Shown here: in pieces, positions 26,117 to 34,859 of the stretch
Position numbering within the stretch: the stretch's first letter is position 1
Layout: each line of letters begins with the position of its first letter
Assembly: GCA_965217605.1 (NCBI GenBank)
Contig: CBDCJB010000013.1
Coordinates: 1 to 64,000, forward strand
Length of the DNA: 64,000 bases
Reading direction: 5' to 3'
From: JAYYZW01 sp965217605
GTDB lineage: Bacteria > Pseudomonadota > Gammaproteobacteria > Ga0077536
The notes under the pieces: model-generated
What the model was told of the DNA's origin: nothing
Database searches by the model: none
The model's input: only the letters and a program-made list of their open reading frames with translations
Position numbers and translations under genes: made by a program

Positions 26117-27844
26117 TCACGCAACCCTGACGATGCGAAACATACCCATCTTCATATGATAGATGAGGTGGCAATGGAACGCCCAGAGCCCGGGTTCCTG
26201 GGCGGTGATGAGTGCGGAGATGCGCTCATTCGGTTTGAGGCTGATGGTGTGCTTACGCGGCCGCAGATCCCCGTGTCCGTTCTCGAGTTCCATCCACATT
26301 CCGTGCAAGTGGATCGGATGGTCCATCATCGTGTCGTTCACCATGATGAGTCGCAGGCGTTCACCGTGTTCGAATTCGATCGGGCTATCGACCTCTGAGA
26401 ATTTGAGTCCATCGAACGACCACATATAGCGTTCCATGTTACCGGTCAAATGCAACTCCAGGTCTCGGGCCGCGGCTCGACGATCCGGCCATGGCGTAAG
26501 TGCGCGTAGATCATCGTAGACCAATACGCGGCGTGCGTCGCGATCGAGCCCGATGCCGGGTTCACGTAAACGCGAGACCGGGGCGGTTTGAATCATCGCC
26601 GCACCCGGGCCGTGATTATCGACGCCGTGTACAAATCGTTCGCCGACAGCACGGTGATGCGCATGATCCGCCGTATCGTCGACGTCCCCGTTATTTTCGC
26701 GATGATGTTCGTGCCCCGCCATGCTCATGTCCGCCATCGTACGTTTCGCCGGCATACGGGGCTGCGGTACGGGCGCCGCCATGCCGGGCTTAGCCGCCAA
26801 GGTCCCACGCGTGTGACCGCTTCGATCCATGGCTTCGGCGAACACCGTATACGCCGCTGCTCGATCGGGCTGCACGATGACGTCGTAGGTTTCCGCAACC
26901 GCGATTCGAAATTCATCGACTTCTATCGGCGCAACGTTCTGGCCGTCGGCCTGTACGACGGTCATCGGCAGACCGGGAATGCACACGTCAAAAAAGCTCA
27001 TGGCCGCTGCATTGATAAAGCGGAGCCGGATGCGCTCACCCGGCTTGAACAACCCGGTCCAGTTCGCCGCTGGCGGCTGACCGTTCATCAGATAGGTATA
27101 GGTCGCACCCGTGACGTCTGCGAGATCGGTCGGATCCATTCGCATGCGCGCCCACATCGCATTATCGGCGACCGCGGGCTTGATCCCGCGGTCGCCGATA
27201 TCCGCGAAAAAATCTACCAGCGTGGGACGTCGGCGGTTGTAGTAATGGCTTTGCTTTTTGAGTTTTTTCAAGACGTCATATGGATCCTGAAACGTCCAGT
27301 CCGACAGAACGATGACGTGTTCGCGATCGTATGTGAAGCGTTCCGGTTCAAGCGGATCGATAACGAGTGGTCCGTACATGCCCGACTGTTCCTGCAAGCG
27401 CGTGTGGCTGTGATACCAATAGGTACCGCTTTGACGTACCGGGAACCGGTATTCGAACGCGCCGCCCGGTGAAATGCCGTCGAAACTGAGGCCCGGCACA
27501 CCATCCATGCCGGTCGGCAACAGGATGCCGTGCCAATGGATAGAGGAATCCTCGGCCAGCTCATTGCGAACCGTGATCCGCACGTCGTCCCCTTCCGACC
27601 ATCGAATCAAGGGCCCCGGAATGGCGCCGTTTATCGTCATGGCTTGCGCGGCTCGACCGTCGATCGACGGCTCAGCGGCGGCGATGGTCAGCTCGATGTC
27701 GCACGGATTCCGGACCGTGTTCGCACGCAGGCGACCGGGGGTCGTACGCGCATAAGCGGGTAGGTAGGCACTGAGCGCCGCTGCACAGCCGAGCGCCGCG
27801 GCATCGCCGAGAAAACGTCTTCTATTTTCAGACCAGAACGTCAC
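26117..27844 (-). CDS. copA: Copper resistance multicopper oxidase, Tat-exported
   Basis: A 575-residue CopA/PcoA type oxidase. The N-terminus has a Tat motif (RRRFLGDAA). Three cupredoxin domains follow. Copper ligands are visible in HWHG (about residue 113), HSHT and, near the C-terminus, HPIHLHGMW and HCHLIYHMKMGM. A His/Met-rich insert (about residues 370-400) may bind extra copper. It oxidises Cu(I) in the periplasm. The start codon is GTG 27844. It is cotranscribed with copB. No copper sensor gene is adjacent. Confidence 0.93.
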   Translation of the reverse strand: MTFWSENRRRFLGDAAALGCAAALSAYLPAYARTTPGRLRANTVRNPCDIELTIAAAEPSIDGRAAQAMTINGAIPGPLIRWSEGDDVRITVRNELAEDSSIHWHGILLPTGMDGVPGLSFDGISPGGAFEYRFPVRQSGTYWYHSHTRLQEQSGMYGPLVIDPLEPERFTYDREHVIVLSDWTFQDPYDVLKKLKKQSHYYNRRRPTLVDFFADIGDRGIKPAVADNAMWARMRMDPTDLADVTGATYTYLMNGQPPAANWTGLFKPGERIRLRFINAAAMSFFDVCIPGLPMTVVQADGQNVAPIEVDEFRIAVAETYDVIVQPDRAAAYTVFAEAMDRSGHTRGTLAAKPGMAAPVPQPRMPAKRTMADMSMAGHEHHRENNGDVDDTADHAHHRAVGERFVHGVDNHGPGAAMIQTAPVSRLREPGIGLDRDARRVLVYDDLRALTPWPDRRAAARDLELHLTGNMERYMWSFDGLKFSEVDSPIEFEHGERLRLIMVNDTMMDHPIHLHGMWMELENGHGDLRPRKHTISLKPNERISALITAQEPGLWAFHCHLIYHMKMGMFRIVRVA

Positions 27845-27865
27845 GCCGTTCCATGGACCCGCAGA

Positions 27866-28522
27866 CTAGGCCTCTCCTTTCGCCAATTTTTCGTAATACT
27901 CCTGTAGAGTGATTTCGCCCCCGGATTGTTCAGTACGGCCTTCATCTTTCGGCGGTAAGACATCCTGAACGGCATCGATACGTTTCCAAACGGCGAGCGG
28001 GGTTTCGCAGGTTTCACGCGGGACGTAGCGCGACGGCTCGATCTTTTTATACCGATTGATGTAGCGCGGGCAATTGACCCAGGTTTGCGTAACGCCGACA
28101 CGCACGACGAACTCGGCTTCTAGATACTCGTCAATCAAGGGATCGTTGTCTCGAATCGTGGCGCGACCTTGCAAACGCATGCGATGCGGGACCTCGAAGT
28201 CGATGAATAGAATCCCGATCTCGGGATTCCGATCGAGGTTCCCCATAGAGAAATACATGCCGTTGCCGTCGTAACACGGAAACGCAATGGTGCGATCGTC
28301 CACGACTTTGACAAAACCCGTATCGCCGCCCTTGTGCGATACGGTAGGGCGGCCGTGATGGTCTACGGTCGATAGGAAAAACATATCGCGGCTAGCGACG
28401 AATGCCTTGTCTCGATCGTCCATAAAATCCTTGATGATCATTTCCTCCATACGGTCGGCCATCGGGCGCGTTTCAAATTGATCTTGAAACTTGCGGTGGG
28501 CATCGCCGTAGATGTCGCTCAT
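27866..28522 (-). CDS. PPOX-type flavin-binding protein
   Basis: A 218-residue split-barrel flavoprotein. The barrel core has FFLSTVDHHGRPTVSHKGGD at about residues 48-67, then IAFPCYDGNGMYFSMGNL and IGILFIDFEVPHRMRLQG, a pattern of the pyridoxamine-phosphate-oxidase-like superfamily. The cofactor is probably FMN; the substrate is unknown. ATG 28522 follows an AAGGA site. It is divergent from the nitroreductase gene, so the two flavoproteins may share regulation. Confidence 0.82.
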   Translation of the reverse strand: MSDIYGDAHRKFQDQFETRPMADRMEEMIIKDFMDDRDKAFVASRDMFFLSTVDHHGRPTVSHKGGDTGFVKVVDDRTIAFPCYDGNGMYFSMGNLDRNPEIGILFIDFEVPHRMRLQGRATIRDNDPLIDEYLEAEFVVRVGVTQTWVNCPRYINRYKKIEPSRYVPRETCETPLAVWKRIDAVQDVLPPKDEGRTEQSGGEITLQEYYEKLAKGEA

Positions 28523-28597
28523 GATTTTTTCCTTGTCTCGGTGGCTCTATGAATGCAGAAATATTACATTGACGGTGAATTCAAGGGGAGAAATCGG

Positions 28598-29248
28598 ATG
28601 AGCAGCGACCTGGGTGTATTCGAAACCATGCATTCATTGCGCTCGATGCGGCGCTTGAAGCCCGATCCCGTGCCGGATGACATGATTCACAAGATACTCG
28701 ACGCGGGCATTCGTGCGCCCAGCGGGCAGAATACCCAGCGTTGGGCCTTCCTGGTGGTCACGGAGGCGGATGGAAAGACGTTCTTCGGTGAACGTTACCA
28801 TCATTGGATGCTGGCGCGCTTCGGCGACATGCTCGCAGACGTAGATTACACCTCGCCGCTGGGCCGCAGTGTGAAGGCCGCCATGCATCTCTCTGAGCAC
28901 ATGCACGAAGCGCCCGTATTGATCATGGTCTGCGGTAAACGCGACTGGCCCTTCGCCGTAGCCGAGGAAAATCGCGTCGGGGTGGCGCCGCCTTCATATG
29001 GCTCCGTTTATCCCTGCGTGCAGAATATTCTGCTCGCCTGCCGTGCGCTCGGCCTCGGGGCGAGCCTCACCACGATGCATCAGATGTTCGAAGACGAACT
29101 GCACGAGCGGTTCGACATCCCGGATGACTATGGCATCGTAGCCACCATTCCAATCGGCTTCCCCAAGGGTAAATTCGGTCCGGTCTCTCGCGAGCCCGTG
29201 GTAACCAAAACCCATTACGAGCGCTGGGGAAACCGGCGCTCAGCCTGA
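28598..29248 (+). CDS. Nitroreductase-family protein
   Basis: A 216-residue FMN-dependent NADH/NADPH oxidoreductase of the nitroreductase superfamily. Opening residues include LRSMRRLKPDPVP and the FMN-binding IRAPSGQNTQRWAFLVV; the C-terminal part has ACRALGLGASLTTM and IPIGFPKGKFGPV. I chose ATG 28598 after a GGGGAGA site over the ATG at 28553. It may reduce nitro, quinone or flavin substrates. It precedes a molybdopterin oxidoreductase by 93 bases on the same strand. Confidence 0.85.
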   Translation: MSSDLGVFETMHSLRSMRRLKPDPVPDDMIHKILDAGIRAPSGQNTQRWAFLVVTEADGKTFFGERYHHWMLARFGDMLADVDYTSPLGRSVKAAMHLSEHMHEAPVLIMVCGKRDWPFAVAEENRVGVAPPSYGSVYPCVQNILLACRALGLGASLTTMHQMFEDELHERFDIPDDYGIVATIPIGFPKGKFGPVSREPVVTKTHYERWGNRRSA

Positions 29249-29341
29249 TTGACGCCTGCGGTCGTGGGATGAGGTAATCGAACGTCGCGCCGGATACAGC
29301 TATGCTTGGAGACCGCTGCCCGTACCACGGAGTAAACGACA

Positions 29342-31366
29342 ATGACTGACCGCATCAAAACCAACTGCCCGAGAGATTGCTATGACGGCTGCGGCATCAT
29401 CGTCGAACGCCGTGACGGTGGGAAACATCGGGTACTGGGCGACCCCGATCACCCGGTGTCACGCGGCAAGCTCTGCAGCAAGTGTGCGGTGGCGTATAAC
29501 GGCGTCTGGCAAGACGAAACGGCGCGATTGCGTTACCCGCTGCGGCGCGTCGGCGCCAAGGGCTCGACCGATTTTGAACGTATATCCTGGGATGAGGCTC
29601 TGGCAACGGTAGCTGGAAAGATGAACGGCGCCGTCCAGGCGCGCGGCGCTGCGTCGATATTACACACCCATTATTCCGGGACGCTGTCTTTGATCGGCTT
29701 CGTGTTCCCCAATCGGTTGTTCAACTTCCTGGGTACGTCGGAGGTCGATCCCGACAGCATCTGCAATGCCGCAGGCCACGTTGCTTGGACGTTGCAATTT
29801 GGCGTTTCCGTAGTGGGTTTCGATCCGCGCACGGCGAAGGATGCGAACTGCATCCTGGTGTGGGGCGCGAATCCGTCGCACTCGGCGCCGCACGCGCACG
29901 AACATTGGCTGCGCGAAGCGCCGGGCCAAGTCATCGTGATCGATCCGATCCGCACCGAAACGGCCGCGGCCGCCGATCTGCACCTGCAACCCCGCCCGGG
30001 CACCGACGCCGCCCTCGCCTTCAGCCTGTTTCACTGCTTGCAGAAGACAGGTCGTTTCGACGACGACTACATCGCCGCGCATACCGTAGGATTCGATGAG
30101 ATCAGCGACGACATTCAGCGCGCGACGCCGGCCTGGGGCGAGGCGCAAACCGGCGTTCCCGCCGCTGAGATCGAACGCGCAGCAGCAATCTATGGTAAAG
30201 GGCCGTCGCTACTGTGGTGTGGCCAGGGCCTGCAACGCCAGACGACCGGCGGCAACGTGATGCGCGCCGCGGGTCTCCTTCCCGCCTTGACCGGTAACGT
30301 CGGTAAGCCGGGCGCCGGGTTCAGTTACCTCAACGTTGCACCGGTCGTCGCGGGTGTGGATTTGGACTGGTTGGGCGGTGCCCCGATCGCGACCGAAGGC
30401 GGCAAAACCGTCAGCCACATGGCGCTCGCGGACCGGCTCGAGGATCCGGATGAGTTTGGCGTGTTTTTCTCCTGGAACACGAACCCGCTGGCGTCCGCCC
30501 CGGAACAAACGCGCCTGCGCAAAGCCCTTGAACGGGAGGACCTGTTTACGGTCGTCTGTGACGTCTTCATGACCGATACCGCAACGTACGCCGACATCGT
30601 CTTGCCGGCGGCGAGTTTCCTCGAGTACGACGACATTACCTTCAGTTACTTCCACTACCACATGGGCGCACAGGCCAAGGTGTCGGAGCCCATGGGTGAA
30701 TCGCTGCCGAACGCGGAGATCTTCCGCCGCCTGGCCAAGGCGATGGGGCTCGACGAACCGGCGCTATTCGAATCCGACGAAGCGTTGATCGGAACGATGA
30801 TGGAGCAGATGGACCCAGGATTCGATTTCGCGGAACTCAAACGCCGCGGCTACTTCGCCCTCGCCGAGGAGCCGTTGCCGATCTTCGCCGACCAGAAATT
30901 TGATACCCCCAGCGGCAAGATCGAAATCGCGTCAGCTCAAGCAGAAGAAATGGGACTCCCGCGCGCCCCCCAGGCTTGGGCTGATGCACCGACCGCGGAA
31001 GGTCAATTGCGCCTGCTGACGCCGGCATCGAAATGGCGGATGAACGATTCGTATTCGAACGATGCGCACATTGACGAGCAAGCGGGCCCAGCTGCCTTAC
31101 ACCTCAATCCCGACGACGCCGCGCGGCTCGATATCGGTGAGGGTGCGGCCGTTGAAATCGGTAACGACCAGGGCTCGATCGAACTCAGCGCGCACATCGA
31201 CGATGGGATCCTACCCGGCACCGTCGTCGCCTATAAAGGACGCTGGCCGCGTCTGGAACGTTCGCAGAAGAACGTCAACTTCGTGCATAAAGCCCAGATG
31301 GCGGATATGGGTGAGAGCACCTGCGTACATTCGACGGAAGTCGAGGTACGGCCCGTCGCGGTCTGA
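29342..31366 (+). CDS. Molybdopterin-dependent oxidoreductase
   Basis: A 674-residue protein of the DMSO-reductase/formate-dehydrogenase superfamily. The [4Fe-4S] ligands are Cys9, Cys13, Cys17 and Cys45. The SICNAAGH segment probably holds the Mo-ligating Cys (about residue 140). Later there are MGD-binding regions (LVWGANPSHS; FFSWNTNPLAS) and a C-terminal molydopterin dinucleotide-binding domain from about residue 555. There is no signal peptide, so it is cytoplasmic. No partner subunits are adjacent. The electron donor and substrate are unknown. A larger relative is at 39197. Confidence 0.88.
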   Translation: MTDRIKTNCPRDCYDGCGIIVERRDGGKHRVLGDPDHPVSRGKLCSKCAVAYNGVWQDETARLRYPLRRVGAKGSTDFERISWDEALATVAGKMNGAVQARGAASILHTHYSGTLSLIGFVFPNRLFNFLGTSEVDPDSICNAAGHVAWTLQFGVSVVGFDPRTAKDANCILVWGANPSHSAPHAHEHWLREAPGQVIVIDPIRTETAAAADLHLQPRPGTDAALAFSLFHCLQKTGRFDDDYIAAHTVGFDEISDDIQRATPAWGEAQTGVPAAEIERAAAIYGKGPSLLWCGQGLQRQTTGGNVMRAAGLLPALTGNVGKPGAGFSYLNVAPVVAGVDLDWLGGAPIATEGGKTVSHMALADRLEDPDEFGVFFSWNTNPLASAPEQTRLRKALEREDLFTVVCDVFMTDTATYADIVLPAASFLEYDDITFSYFHYHMGAQAKVSEPMGESLPNAEIFRRLAKAMGLDEPALFESDEALIGTMMEQMDPGFDFAELKRRGYFALAEEPLPIFADQKFDTPSGKIEIASAQAEEMGLPRAPQAWADAPTAEGQLRLLTPASKWRMNDSYSNDAHIDEQAGPAALHLNPDDAARLDIGEGAAVEIGNDQGSIELSAHIDDGILPGTVVAYKGRWPRLERSQKNVNFVHKAQMADMGESTCVHSTEVEVRPVAV

Positions 31367-31432
31367 ATCGGTCGAGGCGACCTAATCTGACGGCGTGGAA
31401 TCTATGTGTCTTTCTTCAAAGTACGGTACACA

Positions 31433-31440
31433 ATTGCTAG
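31433..31440. repeat. Target duplication of IS1595 transposon, left
   Basis: ATTGCTAG, identical to 34778-34785 on the other side of the element. Confidence 0.88.
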
Positions 31441-31511
31441 GGGAATTATATATTAGGGTTGAAAGACTGGTCAAGATCCTCTATGATCTGAGTCAGATGG
31501 AGGTGAAAACC

Positions 31512-32516
31512 ATGGCACGCAAGGCTCCCGGAAAATCACACAGAGAAGGCATAACCCTGATTCAGTTGGCGCGTAAATTCCCAGATGAGGAGTCCGCTCG
31601 GCAGTGGTTCGAAAATATCATCTGGACGGACGGCGCCCGGTACTGCCCAGAGTGCGCCAGCACCGATACCTACGAGTGCAGCCACGCCAAGATGCCCTAT
31701 CGCTGTCGGGACTGCGGCAAATACTTCTCTGTCAAGACCGGGACAGTCATGGCAGGCTCCCCCATCCCCCTGCTCAAGTGGTTGTATGCCATCTACCTCG
31801 ATGTCACTTCCCTGAAAGGCGTTTCATCGATGAAGCTGCATCGTGAAATCGGCGTCACGCAGAAAACCGCATGGTTCATGCAGCAGCGCATTCGAGAGGC
31901 ATTCGCGGCCCTTGGCTCTGAACTGTTCTTTGGTGGTCCGATCGAGGTCGATGAGACCTATGTAGGCGGCAGCCGCAAGAACATGAGCAACAAGAAACGC
32001 AAGGAATTATCTGGCACCGGGCGCGGCGGGAAAGGCAAGACCATCGTGGCCGGCGCCAAAGACCGCGCTACCAACAAGGTCAGCGCTCGCGTGGTCAAAG
32101 GCAACGATGCACGTACCTTGGAGATTTTCATCAACGAGCGGGCTTACAAGACGGCCACAGTCTACACCGATGAACACGGTGCCTACGCGAGCCTCAAGAA
32201 CGATCATGAGACGGTCACGCACTCGGCTGGAGAGTACGTCAAGGAAGGTACGAAAGTTCATACACAGGGCATAGAATCGTTCTGGGCCATGCTCAAGCGC
32301 GCCCATAAAGGCACCTTCCACAAGATGAGCCCCAAGCATCTAGATCGCTACGTGCAGGAATTCTCCGGTCGCCACAACATTCGCGATCTCGACACCATGG
32401 ACCAAATGCAGTCGCTGGCATCTGGTATGCGCCACAAGCGCCTGAAGTACAGCCGCTTGACCGCTCACATGGGCGTGTCGAATGCGGCGCGGCCGAGTCT
32501 CAGGGCGTATGAATAA
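31512..32516 (+). CDS. IS1595-family transposase (ISXO2-like DDE domain)
   Basis: A 334-residue transposase starting at ATG 31512 (MARKAPGKSHREGITL). An N-terminal zinc ribbon (CPEC...CRDCG, about residues 45-75) binds DNA. The ISXO2-like catalytic domain follows with Asp in IEVDETYVGGS, Asp in TVYTDEHGAY and Glu in GIESFWAMLKRA. It looks complete and is the mobility gene of the 3.3-kb transposon. Confidence 0.92.
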   Translation: MARKAPGKSHREGITLIQLARKFPDEESARQWFENIIWTDGARYCPECASTDTYECSHAKMPYRCRDCGKYFSVKTGTVMAGSPIPLLKWLYAIYLDVTSLKGVSSMKLHREIGVTQKTAWFMQQRIREAFAALGSELFFGGPIEVDETYVGGSRKNMSNKKRKELSGTGRGGKGKTIVAGAKDRATNKVSARVVKGNDARTLEIFINERAYKTATVYTDEHGAYASLKNDHETVTHSAGEYVKEGTKVHTQGIESFWAMLKRAHKGTFHKMSPKHLDRYVQEFSGRHNIRDLDTMDQMQSLASGMRHKRLKYSRLTAHMGVSNAARPSLRAYE

Positions 32517-32544
32517 ACGACACTTCGGCAATCCACTCAACCGG

Positions 32545-32754
32545 TTAGCTTTCTTCGCGGGCGCGGCGAGGGGTAGTGGAATCGAGGCGCGCCACGCCAG
32601 CGTCGGATTTCGACACATGTTCCTCGATACGCTCAATATGCTTTTCGATCCGGCCGATGGATTCGCGCAGGTCGGCGATAGTGCGGCGCAAAGTTTCGCC
32701 TAAGCCAAGAATAGCGAAAGCGATGATTAAGGCGTGAAGGAGTTCTGAGGTCAT
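32545..32754 (-). CDS. Cargo: small membrane-anchored coiled-coil protein
   Basis: A 69-residue protein with a strong AAGGAGG ribosome site. Residues 1-20 form a hydrophobic helix (LLHALIIAFAILGLG). Residues about 22-50 are a heptad-patterned coiled coil (TIADLRESIGRIEKHIERI), followed by a polar tail. The topology is a membrane-tethered coiled coil. I do not recognise the family. It is the last gene of the minus-strand cargo row and converges on the transposase. Confidence 0.6.
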   Translation of the reverse strand: MTSELLHALIIAFAILGLGETLRRTIADLRESIGRIEKHIERIEEHVSKSDAGVARLDSTTPRRAREES

Positions 32755-32792
32755 GATGGCTCGCCTCCTTACCTTCCCTCTATATGGGCCGC

Positions 32793-33011
32793 TTATTGCG
32801 GGCCGGGGACGCGTTCATATCCTTGGCGCTGATAGTCGGCGATACAGTCACGAAGCTCATTCTGCGTCGTCACGTTTGCACTAGGGATATGGCCATAGTT
32901 TGTGTATGGACCGCACCGGACCGTCTGACTGGAGGCATTTTGCAAATAGACTATCTCGCTTGTGGTGCACCCAGCTAGACCAATCGCCATTAAAATAATC
33001 GTCGCCCTCAT
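32793..33011 (-). CDS. Cargo: small lipoprotein
   Basis: A 72-residue protein from ATG 33011. The signal peptide ends in a lipobox (GLAGC, Cys at about residue 15), and the mature part carries CGPYTNYGH and ends RQGYERVPGP. The mature protein has two further cysteines that could form a disulphide. Small lipoproteins with such tails are widespread but of unknown function. It lies between the coiled-coil gene and the row of unknown genes inside the transposon. Confidence 0.65.
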   Translation of the reverse strand: MRATIILMAIGLAGCTTSEIVYLQNASSQTVRCGPYTNYGHIPSANVTTQNELRDCIADYQRQGYERVPGPQ

Positions 33012-33218
33012 TAGATAACCTAGAGCCCAAACAAAAAGTTGTTGCCTCATAAGGAGCTAATCGCCTAGACTTGGACATGAAAGAGCCGGGGTTGCAGCCT
33101 CGGCTAACAGGGATTGGGGAATCTCAATCCCCCTATGGTAATTGAGACCCCCCCTATGTCTACTCCCGCTCCAACTTCCCCTCAATACGATAGTTCGGAT
33201 GACGAATGGGCGCCCCCT

Positions 33219-33494
33219 TTAACCACCCCTGAGGGCCTTTTTAATTTCTTCGATCTTATCCGTGTACGCCGCCCCTTCCTTCGTCTCACTAAAGGGGACG
33301 TCGTCGACATGTACCGAGGTGCTGCCGCTGAGCTTGGAATCGATGTACTTGACGGCAACCCCTACGGCCTTTGGAGTTCCCGGTAGGTCGTGGGCTGGGT
33401 CGACGCTACGGGCGCTTCGGATAGTGGCGACTAGAATGTCGCTTAAGGCAGCAATCTCTCCTCTGAGGCGGGCTAATTCGTCTTCATCACTCAT
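33219..33494 (-). CDS. Cargo: hypothetical 91-residue protein
   Basis: ATG 33494 follows AAGGAG. The product begins MSDEDELARLRGEIAALSD, with a probable short coiled coil at residues 4-30, then a mixed soluble region ending in KIEEIKKALRG. No family is recognised. Its start overlaps the end of the upstream secreted-protein gene by eight bases, so the two are cotranslated. Confidence 0.6.
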   Translation of the reverse strand: MSDEDELARLRGEIAALSDILVATIRSARSVDPAHDLPGTPKAVGVAVKYIDSKLSGSTSVHVDDVPFSETKEGAAYTDKIEEIKKALRGG

Positions 33495-34092
33495 GAGAAC
33501 TCCTTTGTTCTGATTGATCGGCAAAAGGATCGTAGTCGATCTTAGTGAGGCCATCGTTTTCCGCGGAGGATGTCTCGCACACCCCTGCGTCGTTCACGCG
33601 CAAATAATCGTCAAGAAACTGATCAAGCCCCTGAGAAATACCAGATAGGATGGCGTTGCTGTTGCCAGCGTGCTCTCCTACGCGCCATTTTTCCCAGCCT
33701 GATGGGCTCCAGTCGTGGATGCCTGACTCCTTGTCAATCTGCTGTTTCTCGAACCACACTCTGTAAGTGTATGCTTTCCTCTCAGGCACCAGCAGCACTT
33801 GTATTCTCAGGACTCCGCCCACTTCCCCAGGAGAGTCATTGTAGAGACGAGCGCTACGGAGCCTGCTTCGTGCGGCTGTTTCAACAGATTCTTTCGACAG
33901 CCCCGCTGCTTGTCCGTTTTGGACATACACCGTAAGGCCAACCAGCCCGCATTCGGTAGACAACTCGATCATGTCGCGCATTATTTGATCGGCACGCGCC
34001 GATATTTCTTCAGACGACATGCTTTCAGCGGCCCAACATGCGCGGCAGAGGAGAAATAGAATAAAGAAGAGCAGACCCCAGCCGCGCCACAT
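33487..34092 (-). CDS. Cargo: hypothetical secreted protein
   Basis: A 201-residue protein with a clear signal peptide (GLLFFILFLLCRACWA-A) and an AAGGAG ribosome site. The mature part includes a STECGLVGLTVYVQNG segment, an RIQVLLVPERKAYTYRVWFEK strand region and an acidic, polar C-terminus. The central part could be a small beta-sheet domain exported to the periplasm. No family is recognised. It precedes the 91-residue cargo gene with overlap. Confidence 0.65.
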   Translation of the reverse strand: MWRGWGLLFFILFLLCRACWAAESMSSEEISARADQIMRDMIELSTECGLVGLTVYVQNGQAAGLSKESVETAARSRLRSARLYNDSPGEVGGVLRIQVLLVPERKAYTYRVWFEKQQIDKESGIHDWSPSGWEKWRVGEHAGNSNAILSGISQGLDQFLDDYLRVNDAGVCETSSAENDGLTKIDYDPFADQSEQRSSHE

Positions 34093-34342
34093 AACAACCC
34101 CACTCCTTTAGGTGCCCGGCAAAGGAGCGCCGGGCCGTTGTGACAACTCGTGCAGTCGCAGAGAGGTCCCGCCTATTCGCCGGGCTTGGGAGCAACCCCT
34201 TGCCGGGTTTAGTGGCTGTTTCATTCAGCGGGCGACCCGACATAGGGGCCGCACGAATTGTCACGTGGTCAAGAATCAGCGGTGCAGTGCAGCAAGTCAA
34301 GCGATTTGCCCTGGCGTGGGCAAAATGGGACACTCCCAGACC
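34093..34342. other. Cargo region without a supported gene
   Basis: About 250 bases inside the transposon. Frames are open on both strands, but the composition looks like shadow sequence and no ribosome site is convincing. It probably carries the promoter of the minus-strand cargo row. Confidence 0.3.
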
Positions 34343-34609
34343 ATGAAAAGAGCGAAAGGTCTAAAGGCAGACTATCGAGGGGCCACCCCAGAGCAGGTGG
34401 CTGCGGCGATGTTGAAGTATCGTCCAGGCGCTAATCGTTCTTGCGAAGCCAGCCCCGGACCATCGCAGCAAGACTCGGATGATCAAACATACGCCGAAGC
34501 ATCCCGTGCAGCGCTCGACAGTGCTTGCAATCTCGGTCGTCGATTTCTAGAAACTGACGAATCTGATATTTCCGAAGAAGCGCCCGCCCAAGGTAGTCCT
34601 CGAAAGTAG
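34343..34609 (+). CDS. Cargo: hypothetical protein, possibly remnant
   Basis: An 88-residue frame from ATG 34343. Its first 27 residues (GLKADYRGATPEQVAAAML) look like a genuine short conserved N-terminus. The rest overlaps a better-supported minus-strand gene (34431-34712) and has low-complexity composition, so the gene may be frameshifted or truncated. Ribosome site weak. Confidence 0.3.
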   Translation: MKRAKGLKADYRGATPEQVAAAMLKYRPGANRSCEASPGPSQQDSDDQTYAEASRAALDSACNLGRRFLETDESDISEEAPAQGSPRK

Positions 34610-34712
34610 TTCGCAAATTCTGATCTGGGGCTTCCATGTCCATGCGGGTGATTGTCTCTGCGACTGACGTGATGAAGGTTGAGGCTCCCAGCATAGATAG
34701 GTCGTTGTCCAC
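34431..34712 (-). CDS. Cargo: hypothetical 93-residue soluble protein
   Basis: GTG 34712 lies seven bases after GGAG. The product is globular-looking and mostly helical, with a CKHC pair in DDRDCKHCRALHGML and a basic tail. It is the first gene inside the right end of the transposon, about 45 bases from the terminal repeat, and heads the minus-strand cargo row. No family is recognised. Confidence 0.5.
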   Translation of the reverse strand: MDNDLSMLGASTFITSVAETITRMDMEAPDQNLRTTFEDYLGRALLRKYQIRQFLEIDDRDCKHCRALHGMLRRMFDHPSLAAMVRGWLRKND

Positions 34713-34757
34713 TTGATAGCTCCACTAAAGGTGCGGGCCATCCTACCAAGCTTCCTA

Positions 34758-34785
34758 AACCCAAGTATATAATTCCCATTGCTAG
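34758..34785. repeat. Right terminal repeat and target duplication of IS1595 transposon
   Basis: The terminal inverted repeat occupies 34758-34777, followed by the direct repeat ATTGCTAG at 34778-34785. Confidence 0.88.
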
Positions 34786-34859
34786 CATATCGATTCGCGG
34801 GGCCAAAACCCGAATTGGGCTTTCCGGATTATCCAAACTGATTTTAAGGAGAATAAACA

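Larger units (their letters stand above)
31441..34777 (+). mobile_element. IS1595-family transposon with cargo genes
   Basis: A 3,337-bp element. The ends are 20-base inverted repeats, GGGAATTATATATTAGGGTT on the left (31441-31460) and GGGAATTATATACTTGGGTT read inward on the right (34758-34777), matching at 18 of 20 bases. Perfect 8-bp direct repeats ATTGCTAG flank it (31433-31440 and 34778-34785), the duplication size of the IS1595 family. The left part holds the transposase; the rest holds five or six small genes, mostly on the minus strand facing the transposase. Confidence 0.9.

Noticed and set aside
33114..33386. 90-codon plus-strand frame in the transposon cargo
   Set aside because: It overlaps the better-supported minus-strand gene at 33219, has Pro/Ser/Thr-rich shadow composition and no ribosome site.
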